From NCBI GenBank assembly GCA_021234155.1, contig JAJEKV010000047.1:10066081-10130080 (forward strand): a stretch of DNA of 64,000 bases, written 5' to 3'. A model generated the notes under the pieces. The model was not told where the DNA came from. It was given only the letters and a program-made list of their open reading frames with translations, and did not search any database. The DNA comes from Isoetes taiwanensis (Eukaryota; Streptophyta; Lycopodiopsida; Isoetales; Isoetaceae). Shown here piece by piece: positions 29,759 to 42,325 of this stretch (positions within the stretch are counted from its first letter, which is position 1; each line of letters starts with the position of its first letter). Both the position numbers and the translations under genes were made by a program.

Positions 29759-32700
29759 ACCAAAGAGGGGTTTCGATATTGGCCGTTGAGATTGGATGTG
29801 AATTTGGGGCTTTGCATCGCGATCGTGCAGGTCGAAGTTCAAAGTTAGCAGGGGGCGTTCGACGTTCGTTTGGGGATGCGCATTCATGGCATTGATCACA
29901 ACTGAGCTCTTTCTCACATTCACTCCCTGGCTGCTCTCTATGATTCTGGCTGCTCTTGGTTCTTTCTGATCTTTACTCAGAAGGGCGCCTTTAGAGCTTG
30001 AGATTGATGGGGTTTTTTGGCAGATCAAAGGCAAATGCAGCCTGCCACTGCAGCTTCTTTACGATTAAAAAAATGGGCGATTTGATCTGGGTTTCACAGT
30101 ACTTGCACAGGCGCGCATGTTCTAGCTCTGCCCATGCCTGCTTTTTTTCTCGTGCTTAGGAATTAGACCCCTTTCACATCCTTCCGGAGGGGTCGAATTT
30201 TTTTTTTTGCTTATCTGCAGACATAAGGTGTACGAAATGCATTTCAAATCTTCGACCGTAGTTGCCAACGGCCTTATCCAGAGATTTTGTCAGCAATGTA
30301 GCAGGTATTTATCAACCATTGTTCCCCTTTTTTGTCTGATCTAATCCATAACATTCTAAATTTTCTGATCCTTCGCTTTTTCTTTAGGTGTGGTGGCTAT
30401 CTGCTGATAGCTTATCTCAGTTTTTGTTAATTCTTTTTAAGAATCAAGAACCTGCAAAGTTGGGCGAAAATATGCCAGATTTGAGGAGCAGCATTTGGGC
30501 AGTCAGAATTTCATCTCTAGGTTTGTGTCGAATGTCTTTGCATACTGTCATGGCAAAGCTTTGCGTGCCGCATTTGGTTTGGTTCTGATCTTCTTATGTC
30601 TCGTGTTTGTTTCCTGTTTTACAGATAGGACATAGGTTTTCTTCTTACGGTATGCAAGATGGATAATGGTTGACTAATGCTATTTTATAGAGCCCAGACG
30701 ATTGGCGTCCGATTCAAGCTCTTCCTTCTTTTGGTCGGGCTGCTTGGACACAGATACACAAGTTCTTATAACAGGCACTTTTTCGTTTCTTTCCCTACTT
30801 AGGGTTTCTTAGAATTAGGGTTCCGATCCGTCAATTTGGCCAGGTCAGAATGGTCCTGTTGAAATCCGACCTTGCCTGCTCAGCTTAGCCTTTCTGTTAA
30901 GCTTGAGGTATGAAATTCTGTCTATCTTCATTATTTGCTGGAGTTTTCACTATTTGGGCTTTTTTGTATTTTAGAGGGAAAGCTGTTCTACATTTCTTAT
31001 ATTTAAAAAGAAAAACAAAGTGTAGTGCAATGTACTTGCATGCAGGGTCATTTTGCGACAGAGCCTCTTATTGTTTGTTTGGCTGCTGTAGCATTTGCAG
31101 TGCTGCATCTTAAATTGTTCACAAGTTGGTTTGTTCTCTTATGATAAAATCGTTGTCTGGGTGGTTTGTCTCGTCAATAAGAAGTTTATCATAGCAATTG
31201 TATTGACCAGGATGACGTTGCCTTGACATTGCTGAGCAAGGAAGAAACAGCGACAGTAAACTCAAGAAGCTCTTAGCACAAGCAAGTAGTCATTTGGATA
31301 AGATGATTTTCGAGAGGCTTCTCTAGATTCCAACAGGATGCTTGGTAGGCATAGGTTGAAGGATACCAATGCTCTTTCTAAGGTTCTGAATTAATATTAT
31401 CTAGTGCAGGAGCTATTGGAGACTTTACACACAACTTGTGCAAACATGGTACTGATTGCAACAAACTTTACGAGCCTTCCAGATGTCAAAGTTGCTGGAG
31501 AGTAGGTTCCTATTGTGGCTAGCAAGTCTAACTGTTAAATCCATTGGTGTCAAGCTGTTGAACTGATGGTCGTGTTTTTTGCAGGAGGGAGGGATCACAA
31601 ACAATTACCCAAGTTATCTTATAACAGAGGTACATTTGTTTTGTAATGAAAACTCAAATTTATGCAGGTAGAGAAAGAGCTGGGCGCAACTAATGCCAAT
31701 AACATTCTAAAACTATCTTTATGTATCCATATAGGGGTTTTAGTCATTTTTATTGTTCCTGGTATCCAGGGCAACGTGGACATTTTTTTCCCCACTGATT
31801 TCACTTTGTTGAAGAGGCTTGATCATCATGTGGGCAAGGGAAAAGCATTTTTCGTCACTGGTAAGAAAGAGGATTTTGAATTTTGATATTTTCAAGCTGT
31901 ACCATCAACAATTTGAGGGCATCTTGGCTATACGGGTGCAGGTAACTTCGGTTGATTTTATGAAAAGGATTGCTTCGACATCCAGAACTCAAACTTGTGA
32001 CGGATATAATCCCCTTCTGGAGGATGGAGATGTCAGCACAATGAGTTGTGCTAAAAGAATGAGGTTTCTGCTTTATTCGTTGTCCCGTTAAAAAATGGAA
32101 AGACGAAGAAACCAGCAGATCTTAAAGCTTCAGTAAAAACGAAAATACGCATTATATTCATTAGATACCGTCCACCAATAGATTGCAGAAAAGAATCATT
32201 TAGGTTCAAAACACCCGTGCACATTACACCTATAATCCCACAGCATGATACTTCAACATGTGCATCGAATGTTTTTGGAAGCAATGTACATCTACAAACA
32301 GGAAGACAAAAAAAAAAAAAAAGAAAGGAAATGCAGCTGTTTGTTTAATCTATAATAGAAATTTAATGGCTAAGAAGATAATGTTTCAGCCCTGCATTGC
32401 AATTGCAGTTGTTACTGACACATTGCATCATCTTGCCTTAACTATGCCATTGTATATAAGCATTATAATATTATGCTACAGGTGGAGCATCCTATGACAG
32501 AATGGATAGCGAAGAAGAATCTGCCAGCTTCTCAAGTTGTTGTGGCCTATAGGTACATGCATCTTTGCCTGTCAATGTTCTATTTTTCTGAGTTTTCGTG
32601 CTCATCTTTGGTATATCTGCTTTGTGAAAATGCAATTTCTCACAGCAAGGTGGATTTTACTTATTTGTCGAAAGCATTATAAGTACGAGTTATGATACAT

Positions 32701-33544
32701 TAAATCACCTATTTCTACAATGAGAAGTGTAAATCAGTGATGAGGATCATAAACATCGTTGTACTTAAAAGAAGTAAATAAATTTCAAAAATCTCGGATG
32801 TTCTCAAAATTGTCTGAAACCAAAGTGTAGGTTTGCCCACAGTTAAATGGTTGCCAAGGAATCCCATCCTATTGATATTTTATTTTCTATACAATCATGT
32901 GTCCTGCTGGAGAAACTAAAGCTTGCTAAATGCAAATGAACACAAGGGCCAACTTATTTGCAGATTGTGTAAGTCCTGAGCTCCTCCCTTCTGCAAGATG
33001 TCTGCACAACAGTGTAAAGATATATTCTGGTCGTGGCTAAAGGATGGTGCAGTTCAAGTTCCATTCATATGCAATGAGTAATTTGACAAATTTCTATCTG
33101 GATTTGATCATATAGCCCTCCTTTTTTTTTTTCCTACATAATTGGAATGCATAATGCACGGTTTTAAGATCTATAGGTACAACACCATTACTGCGTATAA
33201 CTGTATTTGAAGCATTGGAAGGTCATATCTGAATTTTTTATTGAACTTTTTAGGGTCTTAACATGTTTGAACAGAAGAAAAGGCTCATTGAATTCAGAGA
33301 TGCAAGGGAAACCCATGCAGGTTGATTGTTGAAGGTAGATTTTTTATGCTGCTTGGTTAGTGGGTACTTCGACGTGAAGGGCGATCGTACTAGGTAAATT
33401 TGTTCTAAGTTATTTTCTATTATGCACTTAAATACACTTTGGGGAGTTGAAATCAAAGAGATTAGATAGAGGAATCAAATTTTGTTTGGTATCCAACAGG
33501 TGGAAAACAGGCAACTTTAATTCGTCCAGGGCTTTCACGTTCTG
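29759..33544. other. No recognised gene; weak coding-like stretches
   Basis: AT-rich. The frame 31,662-31,886 contains GNVDIFFPTDFTLLKRLDHH and AFFVTGKKEDFEF, and continues in another frame as DIFKLYHQQFEGILAIRV (31,884-31,940). A short stretch at 32,480-32,552 reads EWIAKKNLPASQVVVAYR before a GTACAT donor-like site. These look like remnants of exons of a gene that I do not recognise. No complete model can be built. Confidence 0.35.
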
Positions 33545-33775
33545 TAAATGTCTAGGACCAGTGCTGCTTAGGACCATGTGGCATAGATTTTGTATATTAC
33601 TTCCTGAGCTGTGACCTGAGAATATGTGACTGATGAATCCACGAGGTACGTCAATGATCTCCGAGTCATTTATACATGGTTAGGACTTGATTTAGCAAAT
33701 TAGGCAAACGAATTGAATACTTAGATAATTGTAGTAGAACAAAATTGTGATATGAGGCTGTGAGTAGATTGTTGC
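33545..33775 (+). repeat. ~230-bp duplicated segment, copy A
   Basis: Begins gtaaatgtctaggaccagtg and matches the sequence that was continuous before the 35.8-38.6 kb LTR insertion (35,784-35,812 joined to 38,590-38,815). Identity is very high with a few substitutions and a 2-bp indel. Confidence 0.8.
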
Positions 33776-35783
33776 CTGCCAATGGTGGTTCTGAAGCCAT
33801 GGAAGTTAATGATGTAAATGTGACAGATAATGATCTTAATCCAAGAACACTAGGAAACAGTGAATGCTTAGATATTTGTAGTAGAACAAATTCGTGATAT
33901 GAATTGTTGTCTGGTGAGGGGTTCTACAAAGCATTACTTTATAAGTGAGTTGCGCTACCGTGTTGACATGGCAGAACGATAGAGAAATTCGAAATTTTTT
34001 GGAGCATTTTTTCCTCGGCATTTTTTTGAGCATTTTTCAGCCGACTCTCAGGGCCGATGTCTTATGCCGATTCACATTTGTCTCAAGGCAGAAGGCATGG
34101 CCTGAGATAAGCTATTCACATATGCGCTCAAATCTGAGGTTGTGGTCTAGGGCTCTTTGCTTATTTGACCGATTTCTACTAAGGTGCAATAGCTGTGCTT
34201 GCATTTTGCATTCAAAAGGGCATGACAACGATTCACAGCTGTGGTTCTTATTCATTCTTCTTTTGCAGCAAGGGTTTGGCCACGATTCTCCTTGGGCAGA
34301 AGAACAATTTTATGAACTGGTACGTATCGGTTAGATTTTCTATTTTAGATATTTTCGTTCTTCTTTCCTTTTTGCTGTTTGTTTGGAGCTGAAACTGCGT
34401 TTGATATTTAGACAAGATTAATAATTTCTTCATATGGTCTTTCATGTGAAATTTTATTTACATTCAGTCTCAACCATATAGTGATGCAGATGGATGGAGA
34501 TAAGCTGAATGTGGTCTTTGATGTGAAGCTGAATACCAAGAGAATACTTCAAAAATTTTTAGGTTGTTCTGCTTGGGATGTCCATCCTTGAGGTAATCTT
34601 TTTTCTCTCCATTTTCTTTCTTAGTGTAGAAAAAGAATTGCATTGACAGCGATTAGAGCTGTTTACATTTTTGAGCTTAGTAAAATTATGATTACATTGT
34701 CCATGTTCATGTTGTGAATGCATACGTTAAGTGCACACTGTACTGAATTTGTGTAGAAATCATTTTGTTTGTTTCTAAATAGTAGATATTTGCTCATGTC
34801 TATGGGACTCTCTCAACCAAAAGCCTCAGCACACGTTTTATGCATGTTTGTGATAGCAATTTTGGGGATTCACATGGCATGACAGCAATTAGATCTATTT
34901 ATTTGCAAGCTCATCTGGGCGAATCACTCTTGAATGAAAATTCTTCGGTAGTGGACTTCTCGATGTAATATTTCTTGTGCAAGCAGCTGTTTATGGGCTC
35001 TAAATGATGCATTATGCTTGCATAAGCGGTTGTTCAGGTGTATTCTTCAACACAATCGTGTTGCATATCAAGATGTTCCCAGTCTGACCTCGATTTGAAG
35101 CTTTACATTTGGTAACATGATTGCTCATGCGGCATCCAACTGGTTGAGCCAAAGTTGCTATATAAAGGAGAGTTGAGTGATGAAATTTTGTCCTATGTCC
35201 ATCCAAAGGCAAATTCCTATTAGATGTGCATGTCAAGAAGATTTGGGAGATAGATGAACACATTGAAGCTTGAAGCCCAGGCTGCAGGAAAACTTTCAGC
35301 TTAGAGAACATCACCTTTGTTTCCTTTGAGCTGGATGAAATCTTCTCATGAAGTTACATTGTTGAGAGATCAGCTGCAAATATAAATAGCAGCAAACGTG
35401 ATGGAATATGCCACAGCAAAATGAAGGCAAATAAACTCCTAGTCGGAGCTTAAGTTTTAGAAATTGTTGCAAAGCAACATTTGTGAGCTGTCATCTGATA
35501 TTCTTTTACCATCTCGCATAGACCAATTGGCCGCAAGGGAATTCTTAATGTTCGGTTGTTAATCCAACTCTAATGACAAGACTTGAGTATTGGTATCAAG
35601 AAATCTGTCATGCAAAATGTTGGCCCTATGTGAAAAATATGAGTTTGCACGTGCAGGCATGAGACTTATTTTCTGGTTATTTCCACTTCCAGCAGACAAC
35701 CAGCACCATGAATATATTCACAGAACTGAGCTGCCAGACTTTTGTGATGGGAATCAAAGCATATATGCATCAGTTACTTTATA
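33776..35783. other. No gene recognised
   Basis: AT-rich sequence with only short frames. A 33,840-33,900 segment again resembles part of the duplicated segment (gaatgcttagatatttgtag, then gtgatatgaattgtt). Nothing else is supportable. Confidence 0.4.
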
Positions 35784-35812
35784 AATGTCTAGGACCACTG
35801 CTGCTTAGGGTC
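35784..35812 (+). repeat. Duplicated segment copy B, left part
   Basis: Left part of copy B of the ~230-bp duplication. It is interrupted by the LTR element and ends with target duplication GGGTC (35,808-35,812). Confidence 0.75.
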
Positions 35813-35986
35813 TGATAGCCTGAGGAAATCCTGAAGGATGGAGGAAAGACAAGGACAGAAGCGCAAGCACCTACTAGCTCCTAGAGAGTGAACTGATCAG
35901 AATGAGGCGTGACTATGGCTAATATAGAGTGCCATGTCAGCAACAAGTGATGACTCAGCATGCACAGTCATCATCATACTCTAACA
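35813..35986 (-). repeat. 3' LTR, gag-only element copy 2
   Basis: 174-bp LTR, TGATAG...CTAACA on the plus strand. Identical to the right LTR by eye. The adjacent TCCCCCCTGATG is the complement of a short polypurine tract. Confidence 0.88.
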
Positions 35987-36135
35987 TCCCCCCTGATGAC
36001 GTGCATGGCTGAAAAAAAAACAAAGCTATAAATCCTAGGACTAACATCCCCCCTGAGATGTTACATGTCCTAAAATTCAGCATATAAAGCAAGCTCAACC
36101 ATATAAGTAACCATGGGTGCCACTGAAACTTGGTT

Positions 36136-37380
36136 TTAAACCATATTTTTCTGCCTCTGTACCATTCTCGTGTCTTTGTGATGTATACTACCGATATAAG
36201 ATCCAGCATGGGACTGATAACCCATATCAACAATATATATCTTCTGCAGTGCATATACCTTTCTCAAAAAATCTGATTCAGTGCTATGGTAGAACTCACA
36301 AATCACATCTGACAATCTTCCAATCATATCAGTATCATACAAATCCAATGAATTATTGTTTGAAGATTCAGATTGATCCACCCCAAACTGCTCTGGTAGA
36401 CTATCAGTAGAGTGACTTGTATGGTCATATATATCAAGAATAATTAATACCTGATTTCTCACATGCAAGCATCTGTAATTTACCTTTAGCCTATTGGTGA
36501 ATCCTCCAATACCAGGGTAAGAAATATACCCCAAACAGTCATCCAAGTTAGAATGATCCTCCACCTTCCCATCATGTGTGCAAGCAAATGGAATATGTAG
36601 ATGAATATAAAGTGGAAAATCGACTTCATGTCTACTAACCTTGGTGATTATGGAACTAAAACCAGCATTCTGCGCATATATATCCATCCAAGGAAGTTGA
36701 AGGACCAACTCATATTTGAAATCTGCAGTATACGCTTGATGCTCAAATATTTCATCCCTATGCTCATGCAGACAAGCCACATGCAAATCATCTTGTTCAG
36801 ATTCAACTATAACATCTTGGTCTTGTTCTAAGTCTGTAGGTGCAACTGTTTCCATATATGAATTATTTTGACCTTGCTGTACATGATCTTCTAGGAGACA
36901 TAAACTAGTGAGAGCATCTGAAGCACTTTGCAATGTAAACTTGTGGTCATTTTCAAAACATGCAGCTCGTATATACCCTAGAGGTACATCAGGAGCTGTG
37001 TCCATGATAAGATCAGAAAGTATATCTTGTTCGGAAAAATCAGCACTCCATTCACATGAGACTACCATGTGCTTGTCTTCTATCTCATTGCAAATATCCT
37101 GAATCAGTGCACCCTGCAGAGCAGGTACAGGAGCAATATATAGTGGTGAAGACTCCAAGAGCATCTCTGTTACAGCATAATCTGCTATGTCGAATGAAGT
37201 TTGGATCCGTGCAGCTTGCGCTTCTCCAAGGTTTTCCACAATTTTATAATCATCATGGGGAAATGTATCAGAAATATCTTCTTGATGAACATCTGTGTCA
37301 GCTATCATGGTTGCCATAACTGCATCTATTTCAAATTTAAACTGCAAGGAATCCCATAGTTCCTTAGAACTAGAGAACAC
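36136..37380 (-). pseudogene. Gag-like ORF, C-terminal portion
   Basis: About 414 codons open from a position with no ATG (first codon GTG). It begins FSSSKELWDSLQFKFE, the counterpart of SAKELWDYLRLQF in the sister element. The remainder is acidic and helical and includes LQLPWMDIYAQNAG, SRHEVDFPLYIHL and CTHDGKVEDHSNLDD, all conserved with fragments at 13.4-13.6 kb in the sister copy. Zinc knuckle, protease and RT are absent. It is separated from its N-terminal part by a frameshift at ~37,380. Confidence 0.65.
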
Positions 37381-37382
37381 AT

Positions 37383-37652
37383 CTAATACCCAAGGATGTA
37401 TTTCTTTATCAATTGCCGTTTAATAGTGCTCAAAGCAATTTCATCTACTGCATCAAACTTGTGCTTGTCTTCTGCATCTAACCGTGTATGCTTCCCAAGA
37501 ACAATATCCAAATGTTCCTGTCCATAGGAGTAAAGAAGCTTATGCATGAAAATTTGCCAGCTAGAATAATTTTCATGCGCTAAGAACTCAAATGAAGCCC
37601 AATCATATGCTGATGGTATCTGCCCGTAGAGGTCCATAGATCCACCCAGCAT
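37383..37652 (-). pseudogene. Gag-like ORF, N-terminal portion
   Basis: 89 codons: YDWASFEFLAHENYSSWQIF corresponds to the NYEEW block of Copia Gag, followed by a helix rich in Asp and Lys. It stops two bases before the C-terminal frame, so a single indel splits the ORF. Its ATG is the likely authentic gag start. Confidence 0.65.
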
Positions 37653-38402
37653 ACAGTCCTACTATTGATCTATGTGCTTTTGATTATCAATAACCTTGCA
37701 AATAATTGCACAAATGCTAGCAAAAACTATAAGTCCTCCCAAACAAAAGATGCAAATCTTGAGCCAACTGCCCACAAAGCCCAGATCCTAGCCCAAACTT
37801 GAGATCCGGCAAGAACTGTTGCCCCAAACTTGAGATCCGGCACAGCAAACTTGAGATCCGGCAAGAAGTGTGCCGCAAAGGCCAGATCCAACCAAATCCA
37901 GAGCCAAATCGGGCTCCAAGTTCTAAATTCGGTGCCGTTCCTCCAAGTGTGGCCCTATCCGACCAAATCCGCAAAGGATTCACCCAGCCAAAAATAACTG
38001 CGGCATGCAATTTTTTTTATTACTGTCGATTTGCCATATGGCACAAATCCGACAAGATCCGGCAAGATCCGCTCCGGCAAGCTCCAGATCCGAGCAAACC
38101 GACCGATCCTTCTTCAACCTTGTGGTGTAGATCCGCACCAAATCCACACAATGCAGCAAACGCTCGTTCAGAGCTTTGCTCCTTTGCAGCCAATTGATCT
38201 TGCAAGGAATCTTGCCAAGAAATTGACTCGAGTTTCACTGGTTCAATCCACACCAGATTTCTTAGAACATCTATACCAAGATTTCTCATAAAATCTGTGT
38301 CAAACTGACCAAGCCTTTGAGAGCTTAGCTTCCAAATCAAAAAACTCACTGAGAATCTTGAAGATCAACCGTGATCGACATGCTAACCTCCCCCTTCAGA
38401 TA

Positions 38403-38415
38403 GGCTCTGATACCA
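38403..38415 (-). other. Primer binding site (tRNA-iMet)
   Basis: Minus-strand TGGTATCAGAGCC directly abuts the 5' LTR, the canonical initiator-Met site. Confidence 0.85.
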
Positions 38416-38589
38416 TGATAGCCTGAGGAAATCCTGAAGGATGGAGGAAAGACAAGGACAGAAGCGCAAGCACCTACTAGCTCCTAGAGAGTGAACTGAT
38501 CAGAATGAGGCGTGACTATGGCTAATATAGAGTGCCATGTCAGCAACAAGTGATGACTCAGCATGCACAGTCATCATCATACTCTAACA
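38416..38589 (-). repeat. 5' LTR, gag-only element copy 2
   Basis: 174-bp LTR, identical to the left one and followed by GGGTC. As the 5' LTR it should contain the promoter. Confidence 0.88.
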
Positions 38590-38815
38590 GGGTCATGTGG
38601 CATAGATTTTGTATATTACTTCCTGAGCTGTGACCTGAGAATATGACTGATGAATCCACGAGGTACGTCAATGATCTCTGAGTCATTTATACATGGTTAG
38701 GACTTGATTTAGCAAATTAGGCAAACGAATTGAATACTTATATAATTGTAGTAGAACGAAATTGTGATATGAGGTTGTGACTAGATTGTTTCATGCCATT
38801 CATTCTATAACTGTG
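38590..38815 (+). repeat. Duplicated segment copy B, right part
   Basis: Continues the ~230-bp duplication interrupted by the LTR element and matches 33,570-33,775 closely. Confidence 0.78.
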
Positions 38816-39340
38816 ATGCAGCCTGAATGGCCACCTTAGACTCGAGATGTTGAAGAGGACATTATTCCTACATGCAGTTTTTGTAAGAATTATTATGCTG
38901 TGATATACCTTGATACGCATCATGGACACATGAATTTTTAACTGCAGTCTATTTTTGCAGGGAATTGCGTTAATGCATACGATTACTTGACTTTGAGATC
39001 TATTCTTGGATATTTCCTTCCCATGTCTAGAGCACTAGCATATCTTAGATAACCTGAATGGCATGCATGGACTTAGAAGCACATGCTGCAAAGGAAGGGT
39101 ATAGGAAATGGCATGTGGAGCAAGCTATGGCGGTCTTTCCTGCTGGATTCAAACATGACTAAATAGACTAATCTTTAAGTAAGATTTCAAACATTTACCA
39201 CTTTAATCTTAACCTAAAAATGACAATTTCTGCACTTTTAATGATCTGCAGCTTGCCAGGATCTGCCGAATCTGTGTGCAACATGGGTTGTTATTGGGAC
39301 TTGAACTTGCCTCATGCTCCTAGAGTATGCCTTTGCTCTG
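38816..39340. other. No gene recognised
   Basis: AT-rich flank upstream of the aldo-keto reductase exons. No convincing promoter or exon was found. Confidence 0.4.
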
Positions 39341-40735
39341 GAGGTTTCAAAAGAAGGGCTTGGATGTGCTGGAATGGGTGCTTATGATGTTGTTCCTCCT
39401 GAAGATCAATACTATTAGAGTTTATTAGACATGCTGTTGGGTCTGGCGTTACTTTTCTTGACACTGTGGATTGCTATGGACCTTATGCCAATGAAGTTCT
39501 TGTGGCGAAGGTAGTCAAAGTTTCCCCTTTTGTATTGATTCCATGAACCCTTTATTTGCCTTCTTTTAATTCATTTGCAAGGCAGACATGCATGTACTTC
39601 GTCTTTTTTTTTTTATAGTAGTATAGGATGGGAATTATAATATTTTGAAGAAAGTATTCTGATGACATAAAATCTTAGAAGAAGGCATGTTGAGGATGTG
39701 ATTATATTGCTTTTAGAGGTCTGCCATGTGAGTTACGAAGAATATTTGTGATAACATGGATATTGTGTGGTTCCATCAGCTATACATTCTCATATATGAA
39801 TATTGTATGCAGGCCATCAAAGACATCAGAGAGGGGGTAGTAATCGCTACCAAGTTTGCTGTAGCCTCGGATCGGAACAGAAAAGCTACTGGCATCACAG
39901 GAGATCCTATGTATATCAGAGCAGCTTGTGAAGCTGGTCTTAAGAGACTGGATATAGCTTGCATTGACCTTTATTACCAGCATCACTTTGACTGGTCAAA
40001 TGAAGAACTAGGCTTCAAGGATCTGAATTTCTGCCATAATTATAGGTTGGTGAAATGAAGAAGCTGGTGGAAGAGGGCAAGGTTAAATATCTTGGCCTGT
40101 CCGAGGCATCAGCAGTGATAATCCGCAGAGCTCATGCGGTCCATCCTATAACTGCTATTCAAATGGAATGGTCATTATGGGCGAGGAATATAAAGGGTGA
40201 GATTATTCTCACATGCAGGTAAGATATTAATTCAATTTAGGCTAATGTACAACAGATGAATATAATTTCAATGCATGAATATTGCAGGGAGCTTGGAATT
40301 GGGATTGTTCCATATGACCCTCTAGGTAGAGGGTTTATCTCTGGCAAAACTGTGACTGAGGAGCTGGCTCCAAGCGTCTTCAAAAAGGTGAAGAATATCT
40401 TGGATAACATGTATGTAGGGGTGGTGGTAATGGGTTTTCATTAATGGTTTGGTACTTTACCTTTCAGGTTGCTATACCCAGATTTTAATCAGAAAACATG
40501 GTAAAGAATAAGATACCTTATGAACATGTAAGTCAAATCTGAAGAAAGGCCAAAGCACTGGACAGTTAGCCTTGGCTTGGTTGCAAATAAGGGTGATGAT
40601 GTGATGCCTATTCTTGGGATTACAAAAACAGCTAGCCTTGACTTGGTTGTATAATGAGGGTAATGATGTGGTGTCCATTCTTGGGACCACAAAAACGTGC
40701 CATTTTCTTTGAAAACTTGGAAGCTGAGGCTAGAC
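39341..40735 (+). pseudogene. Aldo-keto reductase pseudogene, main exon set
   Basis: NADPH-dependent aldo-keto reductase of the plant perakine-reductase/auxin-induced type. Exon 1 (39,341-39,510): VSKEGLGCAGM, then after a frameshift FLDTVDCYGPYANEVLV with the catalytic Asp and Tyr. Exon 2 (39,813-~40,010): [14 protein letters not shown] (catalytic Lys), [15 protein letters not shown] (His). Exon 3 (40,046-40,218): [39 protein letters not shown]. Exon 4 (40,288-40,410): [17 protein letters not shown] last-exon fragment (~40,547-40,735) has GDDVMPILGITKT. Exon edges keep AG/GT sites, but frameshifts in exon 1 and stops in the last exon disable it. An intact paralogue presumably exists elsewhere. 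Confidence 0.85.
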
Positions 40736-41060
40736 TTAAGTTGACAACAAATGTTTGAGACTGAAGCGGTTGTGCCCCCATGTGATATTATAGACACTAC
40801 GTTCCATAGCCCTATTGAAGCCACGGCCATAGCCATAGCTATACATAGCGTTGAAGTTCTGTTGCAAGTCATTCAACCCATTTAAAAAACACTTGCAATA
40901 TTGAACCAGAATCTTATTAGCCATATGATGTCCCACAGCATAGTAGGCCAGAAGGGAGCGCATGCCCAAAGCTCATAGCCTCCACATTAAGTCAATTTGG
41001 GATGGCTTCTATTCTAGCAAAGCAATAGTAGAAGAGCTTGCAGATGGTGATGCCCACAAG
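40153..41060 (+). repeat. Tandem duplication, copy 1 (AKR exons and 3' flank)
   Basis: Blocks at 40,153-40,218, 40,235-40,475, 40,530-40,755 and 40,900-41,060 recur in the same order in copy 2. The offset at exon 4 is 1,166 bp. Confidence 0.8.
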
Positions 41061-41307
41061 GAAAGGAGTTTCTATCTGCTTGCCTTTTTCCTGATTATCA
41101 GATGCCTTTAATATGATTGTTATTTTTATGCACGTTGCATAACACTGTAGTTTCACATAGTCCTAGTGCTCTAATGTGCATTGACTAATCGAGTTACTAT
41201 CCAAGACCCATTTAACGTTCTAAATCTGCATAATGTTTCTTTCTTAAGACATACAACGTTAGTTCTTCGTTATTCTATTAGAATGGCCATTAAAGAACTG
41301 CAATTGG

Positions 41308-42325
41308 CAGCAAGTAACTGCTATTCAAATGGAATGGTCATTATGGGTGAGGAATATAAAGGGTGAGATTGTTCTCACATGCAGGCAAGATATTAATTCA
41401 ATTTAGGCTAATGTACAACAGATGAATATAATTTCAATGCATGAATATTGCAGGGAGCTTGGAATTGGGATTGTTCCATATGACCCTCTAGGTAGAGGGT
41501 TTATCTCTGGCAAAACTGTGACTGAGGAGCTGGCTCCAAGCATCTTCAAAAAGGTGAAGAATATCTTGGATAATATGTATGTAGGGGTGGTTGTAATGGG
41601 TTTTCATTAATGGTTTGGTACTTTACCTTTCAGGTTGCTATACCCAGATTTTAACCAGAAAACATAGTAAAGAATAAGCATGTAAGTCAAATCTGAAGAA
41701 AGGCCAAACCACTGGACAATTAGCCTTGGCTTGGTTGCAAATAAAGGTGATGATATTGGTTGCAAATAAGGGTGATGATATGATGCCTATTCTTGGGATT
41801 ACAAAAACAGCTAGCCTTGGCTTGGTTGTATAATGAGGGTGATGATGTCGTGTCCATTCTTGGGACCACAAAAACGTGCCATTTTTTTTGAAAATTTGGA
41901 AGCTGAGGCTAGACTTAAGTTGACAACAAATATTTATCTTAATATTAATAAGGATATAAGGATGAGGGGGGTTTCTCATGCCCCCTCATCTACACCCCAT
42001 CAATGCATCCCCATGGTTCCCCCATAATCCCCACCGTCCACTGGAATATCAACAGTGGAGATCATGACAGCTCATGGGGGAGTCATGCATATGGAATTTG
42101 ATGTGGATGGGTAGCTATAGATGGGGTCACAGTTCATGGTCCTGAACCGTTGGATGAAAAGAGCAGGGCAACATTGAACCATAATCTTATTAGCCATATG
42201 ATGTCCCACAGCATAGTAGGCCATAAGGGAGCGCATGCCCAAAGCTCATAGCCTGCACATTAAGTCAATTTGGGATGGCTTCTTTTCTGGCAAAGCAATA
42301 GTAGAAGAGCTTGCAGATGGTGATG
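41308..42325 (+). pseudogene. Duplicated aldo-keto reductase exons, copy 2
   Basis: Contains a second copy of the end of exon 3 (41,308-41,385), exon 4 (41,454-41,576; [16 protein letters not shown] again) and a last-exon fragment (41,700-41,925), followed by the copied 3' flank. The last-exon block has an extra internal duplication of ggttgcaaataagggtgatgat. A ~235-bp foreign repeat has replaced the segment matching 40,757-40,900. Non-functional. Confidence 0.78.
41936..42170 (+). repeat. Dispersed hairpin-containing repeat, copy B
   Basis: Partner of 29,467-29,680. The hairpin (41,960-41,991) is GGATGAGGGGG/CCCCCTCATCT around the loop. Relative to copy A the second pair has changed from C-G to G-C, a compensatory change, and the first pair has become G-T. 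It sits inside AKR duplication copy 2 and is absent from copy 1, so it was inserted after the duplication, or copy 1 has lost it. Confidence 0.68.

Larger units (their letters stand above)
35813..38589 (-). mobile_element. Gag-only Copia-like LTR retrotransposon, copy 2 (young)
   Basis: Two 174-bp LTRs (35813-35986, 38416-38589) appear identical base for base and are flanked by the 5-bp duplication GGGTC (35,808-35,812 and 38,590-38,594). A perfect tRNA-iMet primer site next to the right LTR fixes minus-strand orientation. The interior carries a gag-like ORF related to that of the 12.6-16.0 kb element and no pol. The leader (37,660-38,400) has repeated cttgagatccggca units near 37,795-37,870. 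Identical LTRs indicate insertion too recent for substitutions to accumulate. Confidence 0.9.
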
